A stretch of DNA of 64,000 bases, taken from positions 62,001-126,000 of the forward strand of contig NZ_JAGQAG010000002.1 of assembly GCF_021405525.1 (NCBI RefSeq). Direction: 5' to 3'. Numbering within the stretch: position 1 is the first letter of the stretch; each line of letters opens with the position of its first letter. Shown here piece after piece: positions 17,400 through 26,041 of this stretch. The position numbers and the translations under genes were made by a program. Source of the stretch: Ruegeria pomeroyi. Its GTDB lineage: Bacteria; Pseudomonadota; Alphaproteobacteria; Rhodobacterales; Rhodobacteraceae. The notes below the pieces were generated by a model, which was given only the letters and a program-made list of their open reading frames with translations, was not told where the DNA came from and made no database searches.

Positions 17400-18730
17400 G
17401 CGGCTTGTCCTTTCAGTTCGCGCCACAGTGGCGCATGTTTGGTCAAAATGTTGCGGAATGCTTCGGCAAAGCGGTCCAGGTCGGCCCGGTTGTGGCAAAC
17501 GTTCAGCGCTATGAGGCCGCGTTTGGCATAGTAGAGCCCGTGAGACAGGAATTCGAAGAACAAGAGGTCCTTGATCTCCTTGTTTTCCAGCGCGACCTGT
17601 TCGGCGAATGTGATCGGTCCCGATTGAGTATGGATGTTCATGATACTGCCAACACCCGTAACGTGGATTGGCGCGCCGGTTTCGATGGCGATATCGTTCA
17701 GGCGGTCGCGGAAGGCATCGCCCATCTTGGTCAGGCGTCGGGCTTCTTGGGTCGTGTAAACCTCTGTCAGCCCGACCAGCCCTGCCCGCATGGTCATGAC
17801 GTTGTTGTTGAAGGTGCCCGCATGTGCCAGCGCATCGGGATGGCGCGGGTCAAAGCGCTCCATGATGTCGTGGCGTCCGCCAAAGACGCCGATCGGCATG
17901 CAGCCGCCGATGAATTTACCCATAGTTGCAATATCGGCCTTAAGTCCCAATACGGGTTGCAGGCCGCCCGCATGATGACGTGCAGTCTGAACCTCATCCA
18001 CGATCAGAAGCGCGCCTTGGCTGCGGCACCAATCTTGCAAGCCGGTCAGGAACGCCTTGTCCCCGGGGATGCAGCCTCCAGCCCCAAGCACGGGTTCGAC
18101 CACGACGGCGGCGATACCCTGGGCATGTGGCTCGATGGTGGCCAGCGTCGTCTCAAGGTCGTTATAACGCCCGTAGAGGAAATCGAACGGTACATTGCCG
18201 ACGCTTGCGCCGCCTACAAAGGTCAGCGGCCCACCGTGGTATCCGCCCTTGAACACCACGATCTTGTCGCGCCCCGTCACGGCGCGCGCAGTGACCATCG
18301 CCATGATGTTAGCCTCGGTGCCTGAGTTGGTTAGGCGCACCTTGTCAAAGCATTCAAAGCGATCACAGATCGCGTCTGCTAGATTGGCTTCGCCTGTGGT
18401 GTGAGATGACAGATTCAATCCATCGCCAATGGCCGCTTGCATCTCGGCCACGATGCGTGGGTGTGAATGGCCATAGACGCCGGATGTGAATTCACTGAGA
18501 AAGTTCAGGTATTTGTGGCCGTCCAGATCCCACAAACTGGCCCCCTCCCCGCGGGCCACGGTTAGTGGGAAGGGGCGGTAAAACAGGCTGCTGCGGGTGT
18601 TCCCTGCGGGCAATGATTGCTCGGCTTTGCGGAACTGGGCTTCACTTTTAGGGTTTGCACGAACGTATTGCGCCTCCGCTTCTGCGAGGGCGCTACGCAG
18701 GTGCTCCGACGATTGCGCTTGTGCGGACAT
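17396..18730 (-). CDS. Class III aminotransferase resembling aromatic beta-amino-acid transaminase
   Basis: A 444-residue fold type I PLP enzyme related to glutamate-1-semialdehyde aminomutase. It follows closely, from memory, the pattern of Variovorax beta-phenylalanine aminotransferase: LFYRPFPLTVARGEGA near 49 with the candidate substrate Arg52, FTSGVYGHSHPRI near 81, GLNLSSHT near 104, LTNSGTEANIMA near 133, VEPVLGAGGCIPGDKAF near 211, Asp245, PLP Lys272 and AHAGTFNNNVMTM. I infer a beta-transaminase that turns a beta-amino acid into the beta-keto acid. The ATG at 18730 has CGGAGAAAG upstream. Its promoter shares the TGTACA palindrome with the divergent CoA-ligase gene. A GSA aminomutase role is unlikely, as there are no tetrapyrrole neighbours. 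Confidence 0.72.
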   Translation of the reverse strand: MSAQAQSSEHLRSALAEAEAQYVRANPKSEAQFRKAEQSLPAGNTRSSLFYRPFPLTVARGEGASLWDLDGHKYLNFLSEFTSGVYGHSHPRIVAEMQAAIGDGLNLSSHTTGEANLADAICDRFECFDKVRLTNSGTEANIMAMVTARAVTGRDKIVVFKGGYHGGPLTFVGGASVGNVPFDFLYGRYNDLETTLATIEPHAQGIAAVVVEPVLGAGGCIPGDKAFLTGLQDWCRSQGALLIVDEVQTARHHAGGLQPVLGLKADIATMGKFIGGCMPIGVFGGRHDIMERFDPRHPDALAHAGTFNNNVMTMRAGLVGLTEVYTTQEARRLTKMGDAFRDRLNDIAIETGAPIHVTGVGSIMNIHTQSGPITFAEQVALENKEIKDLLFFEFLSHGLYYAKRGLIALNVCHNRADLDRFAEAFRNILTKHAPLWRELKGQAA

Positions 18731-18773
18731 GTCTTTCTCCGGTTGGCTGGGAAGTCGGCTGGACAAATTTAAT

Positions 18774-18786
18774 TGTACACTGTACA
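18774..18786. promoter_or_regulatory. Palindromic operator TGTACA-C-TGTACA
   Basis: TGTACACTGTACA lies in the 121-base divergent promoter between the aminotransferase operon and the CoA-ligase operon. Its reverse complement, TGTACAGTGTACA, occurs exactly at 42537-42549, with a 12 of 13 copy at 42551-42563, before an ABC importer operon. I infer a repressor or activator site shared by all three transcripts. Confidence 0.7.
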
Positions 18787-18851
18787 TGGGAATGAAGTTT
18801 TGTCCAGCCGCATCTTCGTGCTGCGTGGAATCGGAGGAGATAAGTGAGCCT

Positions 18852-20660
18852 ATGAGCGAGTTTTTTTTGCCTCAGCGTGTGATCGCAAAGCACCGTGATG
18901 ATGGTGCCCTACTGCTGTCGTCACCATATTCGCTCAGACCTTACTTAAAGCGAACTGGAGATTGGTTGGATCACTGGGCAGCGCATACTCCGAATGCTGT
19001 ATTCGTCGCTGAACGGTCGGGTGAAGGCTGGAATGAGGTGACTTATGCCGAAGCTCGAGAAAAAGTCAGAGCAATCGCGTCATCATTGCTGGATTTGGGT
19101 CTCACCGAAAAAGCTCCGCTTATGCTGCTTTCGGGAAAAAGCGTCGACCACGCATTGCTGGCTCTGGCCGCGCAATACGTTGGCATTCCTTCGGTCGCGA
19201 TTGCCGAACAATACTCTCTGGTCGCAGCTGCGCACAACAAACTTAGGCATGTGGTGGATCTGATTGAGCCAGGCGCGATTTTTGTTCAAATCAGCAAGAA
19301 ATTCGAGGCGGCAATAGGCTCTGGGATTCTTGGGGCGCGGCCAATCATCTCGAATGACGGCGGTACAAAGATCAGCTTTTCGGACTTGCTGTCGGGCGGC
19401 TCCAGTCACGTAGACGCCGCCAAAGCAGGCGTTGGTGCGGATACCGTCGCGAAGTACTTGTTTACTTCCGGGTCTACGTCGATGCCCAAAGCGGTCATCA
19501 CGACCCACGGCATGCTGACGGCGAACCAGATGCAACGCTCCATGGCTTGGCCTTTTCTGGCAGACGCCCCACCGCGCATGGTCGACTGGCTACCCTGGAA
19601 CCACGGTGCAGGTGGCAGCGCCAACTTCAACATGATGCTGGCCAATGGGGGAGCTCTGTACATCGATGACGGCGGGCCGTCCGAAAAAGGCATTGCACGC
19701 TCGATCGAGAATATCAGAATGGCGGGGCAGACAATTTGCGCCAGTGTGCCGATTGGACTGTCGATGATGACTGAGGCTATGCGAACAGACAAGGTGTTCC
19801 GCAGGGAGTTCTTCAGGGATCTGTCGCTTGTGTATTATGCGGCGGCGTCCATGCCTCAAATGGTTTGGGACGAACTCAAGCAACATGCGATGGACGAGAT
19901 TGGCCGCGTGCCGGAAATGTCGGCGGGTTGGGGGTTAACGGAAACAGCACCGTCCGCGTTCATCGTTCAGAAAAGAATGAACCATGCGGGAATGATTGGC
20001 GTTCCGTTGCCGGGGATGGATGCAAAACTCATTCCGACAATCGATGGGGCCTACGAAATTCGGGTGAAGGGGCCAAATATTACGCCTGGCTATTTGAACG
20101 CGCCTGAAAAGACCGCCGAAGCATTCGATGAAGAGGGCTATCTGATAACAGGCGATGCCGTCCGCTTTATTGATGAGAACAACCCAGATGAAGGGTTGGC
20201 CTTTGAAGGGCGGCTGTCGGAAGATTTCAAGATGTCGACTGGCACATTCGTTCAGGCCACAAAGGTGCGTGCTACTGCCGTGAGCGCAATGAGCAATGTC
20301 GTTGCCGATCTGGTGATCTGCGGCCATGGGCGCGATGAGCTTGGCGCGCTCGCCTTCGTCAAACCGGATTTCCTGGCGCAGCTGGAAGATGGCTCCCGGA
20401 CAGACGGGGATGGCGTGCTGAACCACCCCGAACTGCTGGATGCCATGTCTGCCGCAATGAAGCGGCTGGCTGAGGGCGGTGCGGGGTCGTCGATGCGGAT
20501 CATGCGCATGCTGGCGTTGGAAGAACCCGCTTCTCTATCAGAAGGCGAGACTACAGACAAAGGCAACCTGAATCAGAAACTGTTGCTCAAGACCCGTGCC
20601 AGATGGGTTGAACGTCTTTATGACGATGCGGATCTATCGGTCGCGCATCTGAACGGGTGA
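18852..20660 (+). CDS. Feruloyl-CoA-synthetase-like aromatic acid:CoA ligase
   Basis: Activates a carboxylic acid with ATP and CoA. The 602-residue protein follows feruloyl-CoA synthetases: LFTSGSTSMPKAVITTHGML as the P-loop near 210, VDWLPWNHGAGGSANFN near 260, GWGLTETAPSA near 365, NITPGYLNAPEKTAEAFDEE near 420, and GRLSEDFKMSTGTFVQ with the adenylate Asp near 465. The C-terminal Lys motif reads KGNLNQKLLLKTR. In the P-loop, the usual TGMPKGV is SMPKAV. The ATG at 18852 follows GGAGGAG by 12 bases; an earlier ATG overlaps the operator. It is first in an operon with the thiolase-fold and DUF35 genes. Substrate likely aromatic C6-C3 acid, by inference. Confidence 0.78.
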   Translation: MSEFFLPQRVIAKHRDDGALLLSSPYSLRPYLKRTGDWLDHWAAHTPNAVFVAERSGEGWNEVTYAEAREKVRAIASSLLDLGLTEKAPLMLLSGKSVDHALLALAAQYVGIPSVAIAEQYSLVAAAHNKLRHVVDLIEPGAIFVQISKKFEAAIGSGILGARPIISNDGGTKISFSDLLSGGSSHVDAAKAGVGADTVAKYLFTSGSTSMPKAVITTHGMLTANQMQRSMAWPFLADAPPRMVDWLPWNHGAGGSANFNMMLANGGALYIDDGGPSEKGIARSIENIRMAGQTICASVPIGLSMMTEAMRTDKVFRREFFRDLSLVYYAAASMPQMVWDELKQHAMDEIGRVPEMSAGWGLTETAPSAFIVQKRMNHAGMIGVPLPGMDAKLIPTIDGAYEIRVKGPNITPGYLNAPEKTAEAFDEEGYLITGDAVRFIDENNPDEGLAFEGRLSEDFKMSTGTFVQATKVRATAVSAMSNVVADLVICGHGRDELGALAFVKPDFLAQLEDGSRTDGDGVLNHPELLDAMSAAMKRLAEGGAGSSMRIMRMLALEEPASLSEGETTDKGNLNQKLLLKTRARWVERLYDDADLSVAHLNG

Positions 20661-20669
20661 GGACTGGAT

Positions 20670-21854
20670 ATGAGCCTGAAAAACAAAGCCTATATCGTAG
20701 GTGCTTATGAACATCCGACCCGTGATGCGGCTGGCATCCCATTGGCTCGGCTGCATGCAGAGGTAGCGGCGGGCGCCCTGGCCGACGCCGGACTGACGAT
20801 CGCCGATGTCGACGGTTACTTTTGCGGCGGAGACGTCGCCGGATGGGAGGCGCCGGGTGTCGGTCCGTTCTCGATCATCGAATACCTGGGTCTGAACCTG
20901 CGCCACCTGGACACGACAGAGAGCTGGGGGTCGTCATATATCAACCACGTTGCTCATGCAGTGCAGGCGATCGAGGCGGGCAAATGCCGTGTTGCGCTGA
21001 TCACCCAGGCGGGACGTCCGCGTGCAGATCGCAAAACACCGGAAAGTGATCACCAGGGCCAACGTCAGACCGCCTTTGAGGCGCCGTTCGAGCTACCCTA
21101 CAATGCCGTGGTGACAAACATGTATGGCATGGTCGCACAGCGCCACATGTATGAACACGGTACGACATCGGAGCAGCTTGCCTGGGTCAAAGTCGCCGCT
21201 TCACATCACGCCCAACATAATCCGAATGCCAAGTTGCGCGATGTGGTGACGGTCGAAGATGTTGTGAACTCGCCGTCAGTGTCCTCGCCGCTGCGCCGCC
21301 TGGATTGTTGCATCATCAGCGATGGCGGCGGTGCTTTGGTTGTGGTGCACCCAGATGTAGCAAAATCGCTGGACCGTCCCTTGATCACACCGACCGGCGC
21401 GGGATTCAATGTCAAACACCTGAATGGCGGGTACTTCGATATTCTGGCCTCGGGCGGCGTGAAATCGGGGGCCGAGGCCTTTGCTGAAGCCGGTGTCACG
21501 CCGCAAGACATACAATACGCTTCTATCTATGATAGCTTTACGATCACGGTCCTGGTGCAGTTGGAAAACCTTGGGTTCTGCGAGCCGGGGCAGGGTGGAC
21601 GCTTTGTGGCTGATGGCAACCTGATTTCAGGGGTGGGTCGCTTGCCGGTGAATACCGACGGAGGAGGCCTGTGTAGCAACCACCCCGGCAACCGGGGCGG
21701 CATGACCAAGATGATCGAGGCCGTGCGCCAATTGCGCGGCGAAGCGCACCCGGCGGTGCAAGTGCCGGATTGCCACTTGGCGTTGGCCCATGGTACCGGC
21801 GGTCAGTTAGGTGGGCGACATGGCAGCGCCACGCTTATCATGGAGAGGGTCTGA
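20670..21854 (+). CDS. Thiolase-fold protein without nucleophilic cysteine (SCP-x/Ltp2-like)
   Basis: A 394-residue protein of the SCP-x/lipid-transfer thiolase family. Family ends are visible: NTDGGGLCSNHPGNRGGM near 328 and LALAHGTGGQLGGRHGS near 370. At the acylation site, where thiolases carry Cys in a CAxG/S context, it reads TTESWGSSYINHV (near 87), so no nucleophilic Cys is present. Steroid-degrading Ltp2-type retro-aldolases also lack this Cys and pair with a DUF35 subunit, as here. The benzoylsuccinyl-CoA thiolase BbsAB also pairs with DUF35. It could therefore cleave a beta-hydroxyacyl-CoA by retro-aldol or a beta-ketoacyl-CoA by thiolysis; the sequence favours the former. Confidence 0.72.
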   Translation: MSLKNKAYIVGAYEHPTRDAAGIPLARLHAEVAAGALADAGLTIADVDGYFCGGDVAGWEAPGVGPFSIIEYLGLNLRHLDTTESWGSSYINHVAHAVQAIEAGKCRVALITQAGRPRADRKTPESDHQGQRQTAFEAPFELPYNAVVTNMYGMVAQRHMYEHGTTSEQLAWVKVAASHHAQHNPNAKLRDVVTVEDVVNSPSVSSPLRRLDCCIISDGGGALVVVHPDVAKSLDRPLITPTGAGFNVKHLNGGYFDILASGGVKSGAEAFAEAGVTPQDIQYASIYDSFTITVLVQLENLGFCEPGQGGRFVADGNLISGVGRLPVNTDGGGLCSNHPGNRGGMTKMIEAVRQLRGEAHPAVQVPDCHLALAHGTGGQLGGRHGSATLIMERV

Positions 21855-21855
21855 T

Positions 21856-22254
21856 ATGACAGAGTCCAAACTTCCCACATCCCCAGTCGTGACCGAAGAT
21901 ACAGCCTATTTCTGGCAGGCCGCCAACGAAGGGCGGTTGCTGCTCAAACACTGTCTTGGCAGCGGTCAGGCCTTTTACCCGCCGCGCGAGATCAGCCCCT
22001 TTACGGGGTTGGCCAAAACCGAATGGCGTGATGCTTGCGGGAGAGGGACAGTCTATTCCTTCAGTGTCACGCAACGGCACGGATCTGAGCACTGCATCGC
22101 CTATGTTCAACTTGTCGAAGGCCCGATCGTCCTGAGTGCCCTGACCGACTGTGATTTCGACAAAGTACAGATCGGTCAGCCCGTCCGCGTGGTTTTTGTT
22201 GCCACCGCCAACGGGCAATTGGTTCCCATGTTTACACCGCAAAAAGCCAAATAG
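21856..22254 (+). CDS. DUF35 OB-fold protein with degenerate zinc ribbon
   Basis: A 132-residue partner of the preceding thiolase-fold protein, of the Zn-ribbon plus OB-fold (DUF35/ChsH2 C-terminal, BbsA) type. The usual four-cysteine rubredoxin-like knuckle before the YPPR motif reduces to HCLGSGQAFYPPREISPFTG, with one Cys only, so zinc binding is probably lost. The OB-fold part is intact in outline (GRGTVYSFSVTQ, then VQLVEGPIVLSALTDCDFD). The ATG at 21856 follows GGAGAGGG and the thiolase stop by one base. Such proteins act as CoA-ester channel or structural subunits of thiolases and aldolases. Confidence 0.75.
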   Translation: MTESKLPTSPVVTEDTAYFWQAANEGRLLLKHCLGSGQAFYPPREISPFTGLAKTEWRDACGRGTVYSFSVTQRHGSEHCIAYVQLVEGPIVLSALTDCDFDKVQIGQPVRVVFVATANGQLVPMFTPQKAK

Positions 22255-22274
22255 GATCAGTCGTATCTGAGCAA

Positions 22275-22309
22275 GAGAAAGCTCCACCGCTTCTGGAGGC
22301 GCTTTTCTC
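22275..22309 (+). terminator. Probable terminator of the CoA-ligase operon
   Basis: GAGAAAGC pairs with GCTTTTCTC and inside it TCCA with TGGA, giving an interrupted stem 20 bases after the DUF35 stop, with the T-run in the 3' arm. Confidence 0.45.
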
Positions 22310-22790
22310 ATAATCGCTCGCACGCAGGTCAAATAGAGGCCCGGTCTAACATCGCTGCCACCCGTCAAGTTAATCAACAATGACTCGAATGGACATATCG
22401 AACCCGGATTCCAGCGGCGGCGATGCGCCGTTCTTCCAGCGCTTGATATGGGACTGGTTTTCCATGGATGCCAGATTGCGTATGGTCGTTGGAAAGCGTT
22501 CTGCTTCCATGCCCTTTATCGAGGATTTCAGAGTGTCCGACTAGGCATCGCGAGCATATTTGGGGTCGACGCTAACTCTTGCGCTAAATATGACTGTGGG
22601 CCACTCACGGTTTGCCAGTGGTTCGGACACCTTAGTAGCAGCTGTGTTTCAGGCATACTTATTCCTGAGGGGAAAACGAGCCCGCGTTATCGCGTTGAAA
22701 ACCGCTTTCGGCTGCCGCTGCAGGCTAATATGGCCGAAACTCGACCCGGTCCGCTCGTACAACGCTAAAGGGCCGCCTCTCGGACTGGAA
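22310..22790. other. Gene-poor stretch between DUF35 gene and pobA
   Basis: No convincing gene. A 54-codon frame starts at 22380 (MTRMDISNPDSSGGDAPFF) and ends at 22544 without a ribosome site or any family I recognise. Larger frames at 22448-22823 look like random coding with many Arg, Leu and Ser codons. The composition is lower in GC than the neighbours. It may be a decayed gene that I cannot identify. Confidence 0.4.
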
Positions 22791-22811
22791 CGAGGCGCCA
22801 ATGGCGCCTCG
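22791..22811. terminator. Perfect 9-base hairpin downstream of pobA
   Basis: CGAGGCGCC and GGCGCCTCG flank an AAT loop, 28 bases past the pobA stop. The plus side continues into a T-rich stretch (CTTATTCTTT), so it may end transcription from both directions, although pobA is on the minus strand. Confidence 0.55.
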
Positions 22812-22838
22812 CTTATTCTTTGAACCTGAGCGGTACGA

Positions 22839-24017
22839 TCAGAAGGGCAGCCCCACGTAGTTTTCCGCCAAGGAGGTCAGCGCCGCTTCGGAAGAGAACA
22901 AGTATTGCAGATCCGTCTGTTGCAGCTTCTGATCATAGGCGATGCTGTCGGGGAAAGTGTGCAGAAGGGTGGTCATCCACCAACTGAACCTCTGTGCCTT
23001 CCAGATCCGGGCAAGAGCCTTTTCGCTGTAGTTATCGAGGCCGGTATCGTCACCCTTTTCATAGTGATCGACCAGTGCATGGTAGAGGTAGTAGATGTCG
23101 CTTGCAGCGGAGTTCAGTCCGCGCGCACCGGTCGGCGGGACGATATGCGCGGCGTCTCCTGCCAGGAACATATTCCCATAGCGCATCGGTTCGGCAACGA
23201 AACTACGCAAGGGGGCGATGCTTTTCTCAATCGAGGGACCCGTTTCCAGCGCGTTGGCGACATCGTCGGGCAGCCGCTTCTTCAGCTCATCCCAGAACGC
23301 GTCGTCTGACCAGTCTTCGACGCTGTCTGTCAGGGGAACTTGAATGTAGTAGCGGCTCAAGACCTGGCTGCGCAGCGAACACAGTGCAAAACCGCGGTCG
23401 CTTTTTGCGTAGACGAGTTCGGGCGACACCGGTTTGGTACGGCTCAGAACGCCGAGCCATCCGAAGGGATAGACCTTTTCGTATTCCCGCAGAACATCCG
23501 AGGGGATCGACTTGCGGCTGACACCGTGGAACCCGTCTGCTCCAATGATGTAGTCGCAATCGATGCGAATGACGTCATCGCCGCTGCGATAGGTGATATG
23601 CGGAGCGTCAGACTTCAAGTCATGCAGCTTGACGTCTTCGACATTGTGAATGACCTTGCCATTCAATTTGGCGCGGGCCTCGTAAAGGTCGCGGGTGAGT
23701 TCCGTTTGGCCGTACACGACAACCGAATTCCCACCAGTGTGTGCGGCCAGGTCCACGCGGCGTTTCTTGTTGCCTTCAGCGACGTAGAAGCCTTCGTGAA
23801 TCTCGCCTTCGGCATCCATCCGTTCGCCACATTGGGCTTCGCGCATCAACTCAGCAAACCCGTGTTCCAGCACGCCCGCCCGAATGCGTCCAAGCACGTA
23901 TTCTCTGCTGTGCTTTTCGAGAACGATGTTGTCGATGCCCTTCAGATGCAGCAGCTGGCTCAACATTAGGCCCGAAGGCCCGCCGCCGATGATCCCGACC
24001 TGAGTTTTCGTGTTCAT
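22839..24017 (-). CDS. pobA: 4-Hydroxybenzoate 3-monooxygenase
   Basis: Hydroxylates 4-hydroxybenzoate to protocatechuate with NAD(P)H and oxygen. The 392-residue flavoprotein has the length of the Pseudomonas enzyme. FAD motifs are GIIGGGPSGLML near 8, CDYIIGADGFHGVSR near 150 and MFLAGDAAHIVPPTGARGLN near 280. The substrate pocket pattern VYAKSDRGFALCSLRS-QVLSRYY keeps the Tyr, Ser, Arg and Tyr that bind 4-hydroxybenzoate, and the ENYVGLPF end keeps the active-site Tyr. The ATG at 24017 has GGAAG upstream. It is divergent from a PobR-type regulator and feeds the protocatechuate genes from 25 kb onward. Confidence 0.95.
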   Translation of the reverse strand: MNTKTQVGIIGGGPSGLMLSQLLHLKGIDNIVLEKHSREYVLGRIRAGVLEHGFAELMREAQCGERMDAEGEIHEGFYVAEGNKKRRVDLAAHTGGNSVVVYGQTELTRDLYEARAKLNGKVIHNVEDVKLHDLKSDAPHITYRSGDDVIRIDCDYIIGADGFHGVSRKSIPSDVLREYEKVYPFGWLGVLSRTKPVSPELVYAKSDRGFALCSLRSQVLSRYYIQVPLTDSVEDWSDDAFWDELKKRLPDDVANALETGPSIEKSIAPLRSFVAEPMRYGNMFLAGDAAHIVPPTGARGLNSAASDIYYLYHALVDHYEKGDDTGLDNYSEKALARIWKAQRFSWWMTTLLHTFPDSIAYDQKLQQTDLQYLFSSEAALTSLAENYVGLPF

Positions 24018-24070
24018 GGTATCTTCCTCCAAATCTCTCTGTATTCTGGGCTTCTCCAGTCGCGGTTTGA

Positions 24071-24955
24071 ATGGACATTTTGACGAATAAATGGCACATA
24101 TCGAACATGCACAGCATTGAGAATTTCAATCTTTATGGTGAGGCGGGGAACTTCCCTGATGTTGTGCATTGCGAAACCATAGAAGCGCGGTCAGTGATCC
24201 ATGATTGGGAATTCCAGCCGCATCGACATGCTCGACTTCATCAGTGGTTGTTGCTCGAAAGCGGTGTTGGCCAGGTCCTCCTGGAGGAAGAGCGCCATCC
24301 TCTAAATGAACGGGCACTTGTGAATATCCCTGCTGGCTGCGTGCACGGGTTTAATTTTGAGCCCCGGACTAAGGGCTGGGTCGTAACGCTCGCAGCGGAA
24401 CTTCTAGAGGAGAGTCTTTTGGAAAGCGAGGGGCTTCGTCCTCACCTAATGAAGCCCAAGATATTATTTTACAAAGATGAAATTCAAAGCGCTGTCATGC
24501 AAATATTCTCGGAATACGCGGGCCGCTCATACGCGAGGGCTCATGTACTCAGGGCCTATTCCAGCTTGCTTATGGGATTGGTCGGCCGCGGCATTGCCGA
24601 ATTAGACCCGCAAGAGAGGCAAACGGAACATGGTTTGCAGCGCAGGTTCGAAGCCTTGCTCGACGCACATTTCCTCGACCATTTAGGGGTATCTGACTAT
24701 GCCAAGCTAATGGGCATTACGCCCGCCCATCTAAGTCGGGTGATGCGCGCTGCGACGGGCCGGTCAGCCCTGTCCGCGATCGAGGAACGGATTGTCCGTG
24801 AGGCGCGAAGAAACTTGGCATTTTCGAACATCAGTATTTCGGAGATTTCCTATCAACTAGGCTATGTGGATCCCACCTACTTCAGCCGAGTTTTCAAGCG
24901 CGCGACGGGACAGTCGCCGCGCGCGTTCAGGAAACGCCTTGAGGAGCGGCCCTAG
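24071..24955 (+). CDS. pobR: AraC-family regulator of pobA
   Basis: A 294-residue activator with an N-terminal cupin sensor (WEFQPHRHARLHQWLLLESG near 46, ALVNIPAGCVHGFNFEP near 83). Two C-terminal HTH motifs lie around residues 200-290 (GVSDYAKLMGITPAHLSRVM and ISEISYQLGYVDPTYFSRVF). It is divergent from pobA with a 53-base gap, the arrangement of AraC-type PobR proteins that respond to 4-hydroxybenzoate. The start is uncertain; an ATG at 24107 is also possible and neither has a clear ribosome site. It is poorer in GC than its neighbours. Its stop overlaps that of ligC by four bases. Confidence 0.82.
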   Translation: MDILTNKWHISNMHSIENFNLYGEAGNFPDVVHCETIEARSVIHDWEFQPHRHARLHQWLLLESGVGQVLLEEERHPLNERALVNIPAGCVHGFNFEPRTKGWVVTLAAELLEESLLESEGLRPHLMKPKILFYKDEIQSAVMQIFSEYAGRSYARAHVLRAYSSLLMGLVGRGIAELDPQERQTEHGLQRRFEALLDAHFLDHLGVSDYAKLMGITPAHLSRVMRAATGRSALSAIEERIVREARRNLAFSNISISEISYQLGYVDPTYFSRVFKRATGQSPRAFRKRLEERP

Positions 24956-25896
24956 AGGAACGAGCGTTCGATCTGGTCGAGTGTTTCCATGGCCTGAATA
25001 ACATCTGTAACGCAACCATTGGGCTTGCGATCCTCGCGGACGGCGGAGATGAATTCGCGGTCGATCAGTTCGATCCCGTTATCGGATACAGCAACGCCAC
25101 TCAGGTCGACCTTCTTGTCGTACCCGTCATAGAGATCGTCATAACGCGCGATATAGGTGCCATTGTCACAGATATAGCGAAAGAATGTGCCCAAAGGGCC
25201 ATCGTTGTTGAACGATAAAGACAGTGTGCAGATAGCCCCATCCTTGGCTTTCATGCCGATCGACATGTCCATGGCGATGCCGAGCTCGGGATGGGCGGGG
25301 CCTTGCAGACCAAAGGCCTGCTCAACTTTGCCGCCGGTTTGATATTGAAACAGGTCCACGGTATGACACGCGTGATGCCAAAGCAGATGATCGGTCCAGC
25401 TGCGGGGTTCTCCCTTTGCATTGGTGTTAGAGCGTCGGAAGAAGTAGGTCTGCACGTCCATCTGCTGGACCTTCAGCTCGCCTGCGTCGATTTTGTTCTT
25501 GATCCACTGGTGGCTGGGATTGAAGCGGCGGACCTGACCTGCCATGCAAGTCAATCCTGTTTCCTTTTGCTTGGCAACGACGCGCTCACTGTCCTCGAGG
25601 CTGTCTGCCATCGGGATTTCGATCAGTACATGTTTCCCGGCATCCATGCAGGCGATCGCCTGATCCGCGTGCATCTGGGTCGGCGTCGACAAGATTACCG
25701 CATCGACGTCATCGCGTGAGATACACTCCTCCAGCGTGGTCCCGGCGTGACCGATGCCGCGTTCATTGGCCAGTGCCTCGATCTTGGACTTGGTCGGCCC
25801 CATGACCGAAGTGACGGTAACGCCTTCGATATTTGCTATTGCGTCGAGATGTTTCAGACCAAACGCGCCATAAGCGCCTGCCACACAAAGTCTCAT
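24952..25896 (-). CDS. ligC: 4-Carboxy-2-hydroxymuconate-6-semialdehyde dehydrogenase
   Basis: Oxidises the hemiacetal of the protocatechuate 4,5-ring-cleavage product to 2-pyrone-4,6-dicarboxylate with NADP. The 314-residue protein is a Gfo/Idh/MocA-family oxidoreductase of LigC length. The Rossmann start is VAGAYGAFGLKHLDAI, followed by VILSTPTQMHADQAIACMDAGKHVLIE near 80-106 (in parts) and the active-site region WTDHLLWHHACHTVDLFQYQ near 168. I place the start at 25896, where the LigC N-terminus begins and an AGGAAGG lies upstream. It is separated from the other pathway genes by the LysR gene and transcribed away from them. Confidence 0.9.
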   Translation of the reverse strand: MRLCVAGAYGAFGLKHLDAIANIEGVTVTSVMGPTKSKIEALANERGIGHAGTTLEECISRDDVDAVILSTPTQMHADQAIACMDAGKHVLIEIPMADSLEDSERVVAKQKETGLTCMAGQVRRFNPSHQWIKNKIDAGELKVQQMDVQTYFFRRSNTNAKGEPRSWTDHLLWHHACHTVDLFQYQTGGKVEQAFGLQGPAHPELGIAMDMSIGMKAKDGAICTLSLSFNNDGPLGTFFRYICDNGTYIARYDDLYDGYDKKVDLSGVAVSDNGIELIDREFISAVREDRKPNGCVTDVIQAMETLDQIERSFL

Positions 25897-26026
25897 GCTC
25901 TTGGGATCCTTCCTGTCTACTTGATGCGCCAGCAAGATGTTTCGGGGAGCATCCCGCCTGACGCTCTTGCGGTGATGGTTCTATCAACCAGCTCCGTAAA
26001 TCGGGAATTCTATTGCGGCGTTTGTC

Positions 26027-26041
26027 ATTTGATTTTGTTAT
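26027..26041 (-). promoter_or_regulatory. Shared 15-base motif upstream of ligC
   Basis: On the minus strand this reads ATAACAAAATCAAAT, identical to the site before galB at 27303-27317 and 13 of 15 to one before the TRAP operon at 36318-36332, all in the same orientation relative to the gene they precede. It lies about 130-145 bases before ligC and overlaps the LysR stop codon. It fits a T-N11-A pattern, so the LysR protein between the two sites is the natural candidate to bind it. Confidence 0.65.

Noticed and set aside
17396-18730. Glutamate-1-semialdehyde aminomutase (hemL)
   Set aside because: Family resemblance only; the substrate-loop and neighbour pattern fit a beta-transaminase, and no tetrapyrrole genes are near.
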